Positions 1-7,902 of a stretch of 64,000 nt of DNA are shown here, piece after piece. Both the position numbers and the translations under genes were made by a program. The DNA lies in the NCBI GenBank assembly GCA_937890765.1, contig CALADQ010000023.1, forward strand, positions 1-64,000, in the 5' to 3' direction. This DNA is from an uncultured Candidatus Neoarthromitus sp. (GTDB lineage Bacteria; Bacillota; Clostridia; Clostridiales; Clostridiaceae). The notes below the pieces were generated by a model, which had not been told where the DNA came from, made no database searches, and worked only from the letters and a program-made list of their open reading frames with translations. The first letter of the stretch is position 1. Every line of letters begins with the position of its first letter.

Positions 1-31
1 ACCCCTATGGTAGAGTAGGTCATCGCCAGTT
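1..31 (+). rRNA. rrf: 5S ribosomal RNA, 3' end only
   Basis: The first 30 or so bases resemble the conserved 3' arm of clostridial 5S rRNA (a TGGTAGAGTAGGTC core followed by CGCCAG). They are followed at once by a strong terminator, as expected for the end of an rRNA operon. The 5' part lies outside the window, so the call rests on this short segment and its context. Confidence 0.7.
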
Positions 32-39
32 CTTTCCAT

Positions 40-72
40 AAGTAAGGTTCTTAAGTCCTTACTTTTGTTTTA
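40..72 (+). terminator. rRNA operon intrinsic terminator
   Basis: AAGTAAGG (40-47) pairs with CCTTACTT (57-64) around a 9-base loop and runs into a T-rich tract. It lies immediately after the 5S 3' end. Confidence 0.75.
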
Positions 73-96
73 TCTTCATTTTCTGGGGGCTATTTT

Positions 97-744
97 ATGA
101 AGGAGGTTTTATGCATAAATAAAGGATTTATAATTTCATTAGATTATATTTTTAATAATAAAAATATAAATTCGTATGTTTTAAATAAATTTATTCTTTC
201 TTTAGATATTTTTGTTGATAGAGTTGCGGCTATTAAGGTTAGTTCTTGTGATTTGATTTTGGATATTAAACATTCTACTAATTTTCCAATAGTGGGATGT
301 ATTGATAGGATTTATCCAAATAGTTTAGTGAGCATAACTCCTACTTTAAATGAAGTTCATGAACTTGTAAAAGCTGGTGTTGAAATTATTTATTTGGATG
401 CCTCTAATAAAATTAGGCCAAATAATCAGAGTGTTTATGAATTTTTTTATGATGTTAAATCTTCTTTTCCTGAAGTTAAATTTATAGCGGAAGTTTATAA
501 TCAAGATGATATTGAAAATATTTTGCCTTTAAATTTTGATGGGATTTCTATTAATAGTGATTGTAATCTTATTAACAGTGAATTTTTAAGATTTGTTGAT
601 GTTCCAATTATGTATAATTACACGTTAAATAAGTTAGTGGATATGGATTATTTTTTTGAAATAGGTTTTGATAATACTATAGTTAGTTCTAAGTTTTGTA
701 CTCCACAATACAAAGTAAGTGAGTTTATAGAAAATATATTTTAG
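97..744 (+). CDS. NanE-like protein lacking catalytic residues (pseudoenzyme)
   Basis: This 215-residue protein aligns along its length with the true NanE encoded at 13290-13961. Shared blocks include a GFIIS N-terminus, a SITPT segment and a YLDASNKIRP segment corresponding to ALDSTNRVRP. The NanE family epimerises N-acetylmannosamine-6-phosphate on a TIM barrel. The family's active-site residues are all replaced: R43 to K47, K66 to D70, D126 to E132, E180 to N174 and R208 to C201. It is therefore unlikely to be an epimerase. The reading frame is intact. The start is uncertain: the ATG at 97 has no good ribosome site, while AAGGAGG at 100-106 precedes an out-of-frame ATG at 111 and an in-frame ATA at 115. 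It lies just downstream of an rRNA operon. Confidence 0.75.
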   Translation: MKEVLCINKGFIISLDYIFNNKNINSYVLNKFILSLDIFVDRVAAIKVSSCDLILDIKHSTNFPIVGCIDRIYPNSLVSITPTLNEVHELVKAGVEIIYLDASNKIRPNNQSVYEFFYDVKSSFPEVKFIAEVYNQDDIENILPLNFDGISINSDCNLINSEFLRFVDVPIMYNYTLNKLVDMDYFFEIGFDNTIVSSKFCTPQYKVSEFIENIF

Positions 745-759
745 ATTTAAGGTGATTGT

Positions 760-1584
760 ATGAAGAAATTTTTGGGGAAGTTTTTTAGTTTTTTATGTGT
801 ATTTTGTTTGGGTATTTTTTCAATTGGGACTTATGCTTCTGATTATTTGATTTATAATCCTAAAGAAATTATGTTAAATGGTAATACTACGATTGAAGGA
901 GGAAGACAAGCTTTTAATTCTAGAGATGTTCAGAATTATTTATTTAAATCTCAATACCCTTCGAATGAAGAAAAAGTTGTTTTTTTAACTTTCGATGACG
1001 GGCCTTCTCTTGATAATACTCCCAAAGTTTTAGATATTTTGAGAGAAAATGGTGTTAAGGCAACTTTCTTTTTGTTAGGTTCAAATTTGGAGAATGGCGG
1101 TAAGTACGAAGAAATTTTGAAACGAACTATTCAAGAAGGTCATGCAATTGCAAATCACGGTTACAGTCATAATTATTCTTTTTTGTATCCAGGGCGGAAT
1201 ATAAATTACACGAATCTTAAACGTGATATAGATAGATCACATGAGATTATGAAAAAAATTTTGGGAGATGAATTTGAAACTAAGGTTTTAAGATTGCCAG
1301 GTGGTCTCAGGTCGTGGAAAGGTCAAGATGATACGTTAGATAAATTAAATCAAGAAGGATATTCTGTTATCGAGTGGAATGCTTTGAGTGGTGATTCGGA
1401 AGGAAGAGTTAAAAATTCAGAAGATCTTGTGAATAAAGCTATTAATACTTCTAAAGGTTTGAACTTTGTCGTTTTATTAATGCACGATTTTGCTGGAAAG
1501 GCGGGAGCTTATTCTGTTGGTGCTTTGCCTGAAATTATAAAATATTTTAAAGACAATGGTTATGTTTTCAGAACCATGTATTAA
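760..1584 (+). CDS. Secreted polysaccharide deacetylase (NodB/PgdA family)
   Basis: This is a 274-residue carbohydrate esterase family 4 protein with an N-terminal hydrophobic export signal (about residues 4-26). The NodB motifs are in order: TFDDGPS with D79/D80, the metal-binding NHGYSH with H133 and H137, the LRLPGG segment, and a late LLMHD with the motif-5 histidine. All expected catalytic and metal ligands are present, so an active extracytoplasmic deacetylase acting on N-acetylated sugars is likely. The substrate could be peptidoglycan N-acetylglucosamine, another wall glycan or a host glycan; the sequence does not decide. A GGTGAT ribosome site precedes the ATG. The gene follows the NanE-like gene by 15 bases and ends at a strong terminator. 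Confidence 0.88.
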   Translation: MKKFLGKFFSFLCVFCLGIFSIGTYASDYLIYNPKEIMLNGNTTIEGGRQAFNSRDVQNYLFKSQYPSNEEKVVFLTFDDGPSLDNTPKVLDILRENGVKATFFLLGSNLENGGKYEEILKRTIQEGHAIANHGYSHNYSFLYPGRNINYTNLKRDIDRSHEIMKKILGDEFETKVLRLPGGLRSWKGQDDTLDKLNQEGYSVIEWNALSGDSEGRVKNSEDLVNKAINTSKGLNFVVLLMHDFAGKAGAYSVGALPEIIKYFKDNGYVFRTMY

Positions 1585-1587
1585 TTT

Positions 1588-1623
1588 AAAGATGGTAAGT
1601 TGTTTGTACTTATCATCTTTTTG
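1588..1623 (+). terminator. Intrinsic terminator after the deacetylase gene
   Basis: A 13-bp stem (1588-1600 with 1608-1620, one G-U pair) carries a 7-base loop and is followed by Ts. The -35 box of the next promoter lies inside its 3' half. Confidence 0.8.
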
Positions 1624-1632
1624 TATTATAAT
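1604..1632 (+). promoter_or_regulatory. Sigma-A-type promoter for the two-component operon
   Basis: TTGTAC at 1604-1609 and TATAAT at 1627-1632 are separated by 17 bases. They lie about 30 bases upstream of the response regulator start. Confidence 0.6.
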
Positions 1633-1664
1633 ATTGACAAGTATTAAATTGTTGAGGTTTGGTT

Positions 1665-2354
1665 ATGGAGAAAAAAATTTTGTTGGTTGAAAATGAAATT
1701 AGTATAAGACAATTTTTGAAAATAAATTTCGATAGAGAAGGCTTTACTGTTCTTGAAGCAGATTCAGGTGAAAAGGCAATTGAAATTTCTTTGATCGAAA
1801 AACCTCAGGTTGTTTTATTGGATATAGGACTTGAAGGGGATATGGATGGTTTTCAGGTTTGTTCAAATCTTAGAAAACATTTTCCTAAGATGGGAATAAT
1901 TATGTTGACCGCTCGTTCTCAAGAAATGGAAAGAGTAATGGGGCTTGAATTTGGAGCTGATGATTATGTTGTTAAGCCTTTTAATCCTCTTGAAGTTATG
2001 TTAAGAGTTAAAGCTTTAATAAGAAGAATTGATGAAAAATTTAGTAGTGATATGATTTTAAATGGTCCATTTAGGCTTGATTTGTATTCTCAAAAAATAT
2101 ATAAAAATGATAAAGAGATTGATGTTACTCCTAAAGAATACATGTTGTTTAAGATTTTTGTGGAAAATCCCGGTAAAGCTTTGAGTAGGGACGAGCTTAT
2201 GAATATGATTTGGGGATATAATTATTTTGGCGATTTGAAAATAGTTGATGTTAATATAAGAAGGCTTAGATCTAAAATTGAAGATGAGTCATCTAAACCT
2301 AAGTATATAGAAACGGTTTGGGGAACTGGATATAGATGGAACAATGAAAAATAA
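1665..2354 (+). CDS. OmpR/PhoB-family response regulator
   Basis: A receiver domain (about residues 1-120) carries the phosphoacceptor D53 in LLDIGLEGD, the switch threonine in MLTAR and the lysine in VVKPF. A C-terminal winged helix (about 130-228) ends with the typical ETVWGTGYRW. The protein is therefore a DNA-binding transcription factor controlled by phosphorylation. I chose the ATG at 1665 over the TTG at 1659 because GAGG at 1654-1657 is then 7 bases away. It overlaps the downstream kinase gene by 11 bases, the usual sign of a cognate pair. Targets cannot be read; the lipoprotein, YedF and flavoprotein genes that follow may be co-transcribed. Confidence 0.9.
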   Translation: MEKKILLVENEISIRQFLKINFDREGFTVLEADSGEKAIEISLIEKPQVVLLDIGLEGDMDGFQVCSNLRKHFPKMGIIMLTARSQEMERVMGLEFGADDYVVKPFNPLEVMLRVKALIRRIDEKFSSDMILNGPFRLDLYSQKIYKNDKEIDVTPKEYMLFKIFVENPGKALSRDELMNMIWGYNYFGDLKIVDVNIRRLRSKIEDESSKPKYIETVWGTGYRWNNEK

Positions 2355-3777
2355 TTGGTTTAGGCGTGTATTTTTAAATCGAACTATAAGGTCGAGCATT
2401 ATCAAAAGCTCCATAAGTATATTTATTTTCATAATACTTGCGTTATCTATAAGTTTAGCTTATTACGTTAGAGAAGCTTATTATAAAACAATTTTTGATA
2501 ATCTTTCAACTCAAATTTTAACTGCCGTTGGAAATTATGAAAATAATAATTTAAATGTTTCTTTAGAAACGGCGGTGCTTTTAGATTTAGATAATTTTTC
2601 TGGTGTAACAAATGCTCAAGTTCAAGTTATAAATTTAGATGGAAATGTGATTATGGATAGCTCAGGGATAGTTCATGAATTTCCAATTGATAGCTATGAT
2701 TTTAAGCAGGCTCGAGATGGAGCTTTGGGTGAATGGATTGGAAAAGTTTTTTATAGTAAATCTAGAGTTATTTCTGTTGCTTCACCTATTAAAAGTTATA
2801 ATCAAGTTGTTGGAGTAGTTAGATTTGTTGTTTCTTTGGAGTCGGCTAATCAGAATATAAGAAAAATAATTTTATCATTTGTTATTGCGGCCTTGATTGC
2901 TTTGATGTTTTACATAATTATAATTGGAATCGTAACTAATAAAATTGTAGACCCAATAAAGTCCCTTATAAATATAGCAAACAAAATGGCGTTAGGGCAA
3001 TTAAATGTTCGGTGCGTTAATCTTCCTAAAAATGAAGTTGGGGTTTTGGGAGATACTCTTAATTATATGGCCGATGAAATATCTAAGAAAGATGAATTGA
3101 AAAATGATTTTATATCTACGGTTTCGCATGAATTGAGAACGCCGTTAACTTCTATTAAAGGTTGGGCAATTACTCTTCAATATGATAATTCTTTAAATGA
3201 AGATATTTTAAATGGGCTTAAGATAATTGAAAGTGAAACCGATAGGTTATCGGCTATGGTTGAGGAGCTTTTGGATTTTTCTAAATTTATTTCTCATAAG
3301 GTAACTTTAAAATTAGATACAGTATCTATTTTTGAAATTGATAATTATATTTTTAATTATATAAAACCTAGGGAAGATAATGAGGGATTTAAATTTTTAC
3401 ACGGAAAAATAGAAGAGAATTTTTATTTAGACGTGGATTTTAATAGATTGAAACAAGTTTTGGTTAATGTTCTTGATAACGCAATAAAATTTTTGAAAGA
3501 TAACGGTGAGATTACGTTAAAATATTTTTTGGATAAGCAAGAAAATACAATATCCATAGAAATTATGGACAATGGTATTGGCATACCCAAAGATGAATTG
3601 CATAGGGTTAAAGAAAAATTTTTCAAAGGTAAAACAAGTAAATCTAAAAATGGTTTAGGGTTATCTATAAGTGATGAAATTATGAAACTTCATAAAGGAA
3701 GTTTAAATATAGATAGTGTTTATGGTGAATGGACAAAGGTGATTTTAAAGTTGCCTGTTATTTATTTGGAGGATTAA
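2344..3777 (+). CDS. Membrane sensor histidine kinase
   Basis: The 477-residue kinase has a first membrane helix near residues 18-40, an extracytoplasmic sensor region of about 130 residues, and a second helix near 175-200. A HAMP domain, a HisKA domain with phosphoacceptor H262 in VSHELRTPL, and an HATPase domain with the N box (LDNAIKF) and G boxes (DNGIGIP, GLGLSI) follow. All kinase motifs look intact. It would sense an envelope signal and phosphorylate the response regulator whose gene it overlaps. The architecture resembles the PhoR/WalK class, but no PAS domain is evident in the cytoplasmic part, so a WalK assignment is not supported. Confidence 0.9.
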   Translation: MKNNWFRRVFLNRTIRSSIIKSSISIFIFIILALSISLAYYVREAYYKTIFDNLSTQILTAVGNYENNNLNVSLETAVLLDLDNFSGVTNAQVQVINLDGNVIMDSSGIVHEFPIDSYDFKQARDGALGEWIGKVFYSKSRVISVASPIKSYNQVVGVVRFVVSLESANQNIRKIILSFVIAALIALMFYIIIIGIVTNKIVDPIKSLINIANKMALGQLNVRCVNLPKNEVGVLGDTLNYMADEISKKDELKNDFISTVSHELRTPLTSIKGWAITLQYDNSLNEDILNGLKIIESETDRLSAMVEELLDFSKFISHKVTLKLDTVSIFEIDNYIFNYIKPREDNEGFKFLHGKIEENFYLDVDFNRLKQVLVNVLDNAIKFLKDNGEITLKYFLDKQENTISIEIMDNGIGIPKDELHRVKEKFFKGKTSKSKNGLGLSISDEIMKLHKGSLNIDSVYGEWTKVILKLPVIYLED

Positions 3778-5282
3778 TGAAATTTATAAGAATTTTAAAA
3801 AATTTTTTTCTTGTATTTATCATTTTGCTTTTTACATCTTGCTCAACTTTTAATGCAAGTTTAGAGAGTCTTTTAATATCTCCTAAAGTTGAAAATATAG
3901 TTATTGAAGGTACGTGGACTGTTGATAAATTTTTTTATATGTATAAAAAAAATTACAATGCAACTCCAGAGATACCTTTAGATAGTTACTTTTTTATTTC
4001 TAAAGATTACATAAGAATAAATGATATGCTTATTAATTATGAAAAATATAAAGTTAAATCCACAACTCTTAAGGATTATATGAGAATTAAATTTAAAATA
4101 AGCGATATTTCATTTTTGAATTTAGAAGATAAAAAGATAGATATTTTTTCAATTCAAGATGACGAAAAAAAGGTTTATGAACTTTTAAAATATGATGAAG
4201 ATACGCTTTTGTTTTATTATAACGATGACATAATGTATTTGTTAAATAAGGTTAGCGATAAGATAGATGAAAGTTTAGAAGATTACGTAAAAAATAATTA
4301 TAAAAATAATATTTACAATGATAATTTAGGAGAGATAATTAATACGGGTTTTTTGATTTCGTTTAAATCTCAACGTGAAGTTAAGGAATCTCCAATTCCA
4401 AAAAATAATTATAAGTCGATATGGTTTTATCAAAACAGTGAGGGTGTTTATTCTCATAAAGTGCTCGATGATATAATTATTCCAAAAGATGAAGAGCTTT
4501 TAACTTTAAAGGTTGAGTCGAGTGAAAAAAATAGTTTGTACGAAAGGCTTGTTGTTTACAAAAATATTTTGTCAAAAGATAAAACTGAGCTTAAGCCTTT
4601 GACTGAATATTCTCAAAATACAAATGAAGAATTTATAAATCAATTTATAGATGTGACTTACGTTAATGATAATTTTATTGGAATAGAATATGAGCAAAAT
4701 ACTGAGTATCTTGGTGAAATTAAAAATGATAGGCTTGCTATGCTTTCAATTGAAGAGCCATATATTTCAAAAAGATTGAAGTTCTCAGATATTTTTCCCA
4801 ACAACGCGAAAGATTTTAGTGTTAGTAGGAAAAAGTTTTTGAATTTAATAGGCGATGATACTTTAGAGTTTTACGATAGTGAGGTTAGAGAAGATAGTTT
4901 TAAGCTTTTGAGATATGCTGGAAGTTGGTTTTTAAGAGGACGAGTAAATTCTAAAACTGGTTATGATGTTGAACCAATTGATTTTGATATAGATGTTTTG
5001 CCTAATGAAAAACTTGTTAAAGATAATAATTTTTCTGTGAATTTGGGGCAAATAAAATTGAAACAACCTGAAGTTGTTGATGCGTTTGTTTCTCCAAATG
5101 GAAATATTATTTTTATTCTCACTAATGAAAATCTTTATGCTTATAGAATTGTTGGAGATAAAATTAGCACAAATACAATAGGAGAATTTCCAATTGAAAA
5201 AGGAGATATTGTTATTTCGAGTAATTGGTATTTTTCGGATGAGGCGGTTAAAGTAAATAAAATGTTTGAAGAAATTAAATAA
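3777..5282 (+). CDS. Lipoprotein of unknown function, third gene of the two-component operon
   Basis: The 501-residue protein starts at the ATG overlapping the kinase stop codon (TAATG), behind GGAGG. The N-terminus has a charged region, a hydrophobic stretch and a lipobox ending FTSC, so lipidation at about residue 22 and outer-face anchoring are likely. The rest is mixed alpha/beta with many charged residues. I recognise no named domain. Placement immediately after the kinase suggests an accessory that modulates sensing or acts in the same envelope response, comparable in position (not in sequence) to WalK partners such as YycH. Function is inferred from position only. Confidence 0.75.
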   Translation: MKFIRILKNFFLVFIILLFTSCSTFNASLESLLISPKVENIVIEGTWTVDKFFYMYKKNYNATPEIPLDSYFFISKDYIRINDMLINYEKYKVKSTTLKDYMRIKFKISDISFLNLEDKKIDIFSIQDDEKKVYELLKYDEDTLLFYYNDDIMYLLNKVSDKIDESLEDYVKNNYKNNIYNDNLGEIINTGFLISFKSQREVKESPIPKNNYKSIWFYQNSEGVYSHKVLDDIIIPKDEELLTLKVESSEKNSLYERLVVYKNILSKDKTELKPLTEYSQNTNEEFINQFIDVTYVNDNFIGIEYEQNTEYLGEIKNDRLAMLSIEEPYISKRLKFSDIFPNNAKDFSVSRKKFLNLIGDDTLEFYDSEVREDSFKLLRYAGSWFLRGRVNSKTGYDVEPIDFDIDVLPNEKLVKDNNFSVNLGQIKLKQPEVVDAFVSPNGNIIFILTNENLYAYRIVGDKISTNTIGEFPIEKGDIVISSNWYFSDEAVKVNKMFEEIK

Positions 5283-5303
5283 TATTGTTTGGAGTGTTTT
5301 AAA

Positions 5304-5888
5304 ATGAAAGAATTAGATTTTAGAAATAAAAGTTGTCCTATACCTCTTGTTGAAACAAGAAAATTTATAAATTCAAATAGAAATGAAGATTTTAAAATAA
5401 TACTCGACAACGAAGTTGCATTTTTAAATATAAAAAAGTTCTTAGAGAATAATAAATTAAATTATTCTTCTAACAAAAGTTCGAACCTTTACACTTTTGA
5501 AGTTATTTTTGATGGAAATGAAAAATTGCCTGAAGAAAAATTTCAAATAAATAATTTTTCGATTTTTGTAATGGGTGATAAATTTGGAAATGGTGTAGAA
5601 GAGCTTTCAAAAATTCTCATGAAATCATATTTTTACGCATTAAACGAAAGCATAACTTTGCCTAGCAACATTATATTTATAAATTCTGGAGTTAAATTGT
5701 TGAAAAAAAGTAGCGGAGTGTTGGCGAGTTTGGAGTCGTTAAGACGAAAAGGCGTTTCAATTTTAGCTTGTGGAATGTGCGTTGATTATTATAACTTAAA
5801 AGACGAAGTAAGTTCGATTGCTGAAATAACAAACATGTATTCCATAATTGAAATTTTAAATAATAGCGATAATGTAATAAGAATATAA
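5304..5888 (+). CDS. yedF: YedF-type TusA/DsrE two-domain protein
   Basis: The 194-residue protein has an N-terminal TusA/SirA-like domain with the CPIP motif (Cys near residue 9 in KSCPIPLVETRK). A C-terminal DsrE-like half follows, including a GVLASLESLRRKG stretch and a cysteine pair in ACGMC. This domain pair is the clostridial YedF architecture, usually associated with selenium or sulfur transfer. The ATG at 5304 is preferred over the upstream TTG because GGAG lies at 5291-5294. It is 21 bases downstream of the lipoprotein gene and 25 bases upstream of the likely start of a flavoprotein, suggesting one transcript. No selD, selA or selB is in this window, so persulfide handling is as likely as selenium metabolism. 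Confidence 0.8.
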   Translation: MKELDFRNKSCPIPLVETRKFINSNRNEDFKIILDNEVAFLNIKKFLENNKLNYSSNKSSNLYTFEVIFDGNEKLPEEKFQINNFSIFVMGDKFGNGVEELSKILMKSYFYALNESITLPSNIIFINSGVKLLKKSSGVLASLESLRRKGVSILACGMCVDYYNLKDEVSSIAEITNMYSIIEILNNSDNVIRI

Positions 5889-5913
5889 AAATTTTTAAGG
5901 TAGGGGATTCGTT

Positions 5914-7143
5914 ATATTTAAAAAAATTATTATAATCGGTGGTGGCGTTGCTGGAATAACTTCTGCAGTGGCATTATGTGAACAGGGAATTTCTCCTGAA
6001 GATATTTTGATTTTAGATAGAGATGGAGAGCTTGGTGGAGCTTTAAAATATAACTTAGATGGAAGTTATGGATTGGTATCCCTTAATAGTTTTGTAAGCT
6101 CTTACGAATTTCTGAATTTTTTGGTGGAGAAAGTCGAAAGATTTAAAATTAAATATTATTTAAATACATATGTAAGTGAAGTTAGTGAAAAAAGTGTAAA
6201 AATTATATCTAGAGAATTGGGAAGAATTGAAATACATTTTGAGGTTTTAATAATTGCAACGGGAAGTAAACAACTTATTAATTTAAATTCTTATGTTTGT
6301 GATGAAAATATTTTGAAATTAATTACAACTGGGAATTTTTTTCAAAAAAATATTGCTTTAAGCGGGATTTTATTAGCTAAAGATGTGTTGATTATGGGAA
6401 GCACTTCAAGGGAATTGTTTTTGGCAAAAAGAATAATTTTAGAAGGTGGAAATGTTAAAGGAATTGTTGAAAGTGAGTCTAGCATAGTAAGCAATAATTT
6501 GAATTTAATAAAATTTATTAAGATGCACAATGTAAATATATATTTAAACGCCTCAATAGAAAAAATAGGTGAAAGTTGGTTGGGTTTACAAAATTATTTA
6601 GATGTTTTGATTAAAGTTGATAAAAGTTTTTCAAAAAATATTTTGTGTGGAAGAATAGTTTGTCCATTTAAATACTTCCCAGAAACTAATTTTTTAGATG
6701 GATTTTTGGATCTTGGAGATAGAGATGAAATTTTGATAAACGATAGGTTTATGACTAGCAGAGAGGGAATTTTTTCAATAGGAAACAATTGTAATTTAAG
6801 AGTTAATGCAGATTCGGTTTACGTTGATGCAATTGAGTTGTCAAAATGTGTTTTAAATTATATTAACAAAATTGATATTTCGCAAAATAAAAATGTAAAA
6901 ATTAATTATGATGTGAATGAAATAGATTTAATTTCACCTAAATATTTAACAAATAATAAGGGAGAGAAACACATTGTCATTTTGTCAAATACTCAAAACA
7001 TATCTAGAAACGTAAAAATTTTGGTAAATGGAAATCAGTTTTCAAATTTTAAAATTTTGAGATTCGAAAGATATATGGAATTGTTGGTTGATTTTGATTC
7101 ATTTGATGAAGAGTTGGAAAGTTTTCATATATCATTTATCTAA
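5914..7143 (+). CDS. FAD/NAD(P)-dependent oxidoreductase with a non-standard start
   Basis: The translated frame from about 5914 begins with a beta strand and GGGVAG, the Rossmann dinucleotide motif for FAD. An LDRDGELGG segment, an ATGS motif and a late GIFSIGNNC segment follow, as in the pyridine-nucleotide-disulfide-type oxidoreductases related to GlpA/HcnB-like proteins. The first canonical start, GTG at 5968, would delete the FAD motif. The real start is therefore probably ATA at 5914 or a neighbouring near-cognate codon, 7 bases after GGTAGGGG (5899-5906). The redox partner and substrate are unknown. The neighbouring yedF suggests sulfur or selenium redox chemistry. The gene ends at a convergent terminator. 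Confidence 0.72.
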   Translation: MFKKIIIIGGGVAGITSAVALCEQGISPEDILILDRDGELGGALKYNLDGSYGLVSLNSFVSSYEFLNFLVEKVERFKIKYYLNTYVSEVSEKSVKIISRELGRIEIHFEVLIIATGSKQLINLNSYVCDENILKLITTGNFFQKNIALSGILLAKDVLIMGSTSRELFLAKRIILEGGNVKGIVESESSIVSNNLNLIKFIKMHNVNIYLNASIEKIGESWLGLQNYLDVLIKVDKSFSKNILCGRIVCPFKYFPETNFLDGFLDLGDRDEILINDRFMTSREGIFSIGNNCNLRVNADSVYVDAIELSKCVLNYINKIDISQNKNVKINYDVNEIDLISPKYLTNNKGEKHIVILSNTQNISRNVKILVNGNQFSNFKILRFERYMELLVDFDSFDEELESFHISFI

Positions 7144-7176
7144 GCGAAGATTTTAACCTTCGCTAATTTATTTTTT
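7143..7176. terminator. Bidirectional terminator between convergent genes
   Basis: AGCGAAG (7143-7149) pairs with CTTCGCT (7158-7164), flanked by T-rich sequence on the plus strand. It overlaps the end of the reverse-strand RusA-like gene. Confidence 0.7.
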
Positions 7177-7792
7177 TGAGACAAGTTTTGCATAAAAGTG
7201 AATTTGTATTTGAAATTTTTACGTAATCATTGTTTAAAATTTTATTTTGACATACATAACATATTTTCGTTTCTGAATTTTCATTTTTGGTTTTGGATTT
7301 TTGTTTAAAATCAAATGAAGATTTTTGACTATTAATTGACTTTTTGTAAATAATCTTTTCAGATGGAACTTCCTTTCTTTTAATTGAAACGTCCACATCA
7401 AATAAATGATTTTCCAAAAGCATCAACTCAAATCGTGGGTTTTCCTTATCATAAAATTCTTCAACATAAATTTTTGTTATTTGAGCATCGTTCACAATGA
7501 TTCCACTTTTCTCTATTCCATCAAATATACTTTTAGTTATGTTAATTGTGTCAGGATGTTTTTTCTCATATTTGTAAAAAACATTTAATATTGCTGTTAC
7601 GGAAGTATTCAAAACTAAATTTGGATATTGTTTTCTCACCTCGTATGAAATTTGTTGTTCATAAATTCCATATCTATCGTGATATGTTCCTGAATTATTA
7701 GGCAAAATATATCTTCCATTTACAGAAGAAAGTTTAAAATTAGATTTTGAAATTGGAGTTCCAAGAACTGTTATTTTAATTATGTTTTCCAT
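7163..7792 (-). CDS. RusA-family Holliday junction nuclease-like protein with zinc-ribbon tail
   Basis: Residues 1-125 match the RusA fold: an ITVLGTPISK start, a central acidic motif near HPDTIN (79-84) and NDAQI (101-105). RusA resolves Holliday junctions using conserved aspartates in a DxDN motif and a later D. Here the first Asp (D81) and the late Asp (D102) are present, but the second Asp of DxDN is I83. The C-terminus adds a CxxC...CxxC module (CYVC and CKTC), probably a structural zinc site. RusA genes are often phage-borne, but no phage genes adjoin this one. The gene is monocistronic and converges on the flavoprotein gene. Nuclease activity is uncertain because of the substitution. 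Confidence 0.7.
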   Translation of the reverse strand: MENIIKITVLGTPISKSNFKLSSVNGRYILPNNSGTYHDRYGIYEQQISYEVRKQYPNLVLNTSVTAILNVFYKYEKKHPDTINITKSIFDGIEKSGIIVNDAQITKIYVEEFYDKENPRFELMLLENHLFDVDVSIKRKEVPSEKIIYKKSINSQKSSFDFKQKSKTKNENSETKICYVCQNKILNNDYVKISNTNSLLCKTCLKKIN

Positions 7793-7902
7793 AAAATCCT
7801 CGTAAAATAAAATATTTGATAATGAAAAATTTTTTAATTATAATATAAAATATAACAAAATTTGAAAATTTTCAAATTTATGGCTTGGGAAGTGATTAAT
7901 GT

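Noticed and set aside
1659..1664. TTG start for the response regulator
   Set aside because: ATG 1665 has correct spacing to GAGG 1654-1657; the TTG is too close.
7163..7792. RusA gene as a sign of a prophage
   Set aside because: No integrase, terminase, capsid or other phage gene is adjacent; flanks are ordinary chromosomal genes.
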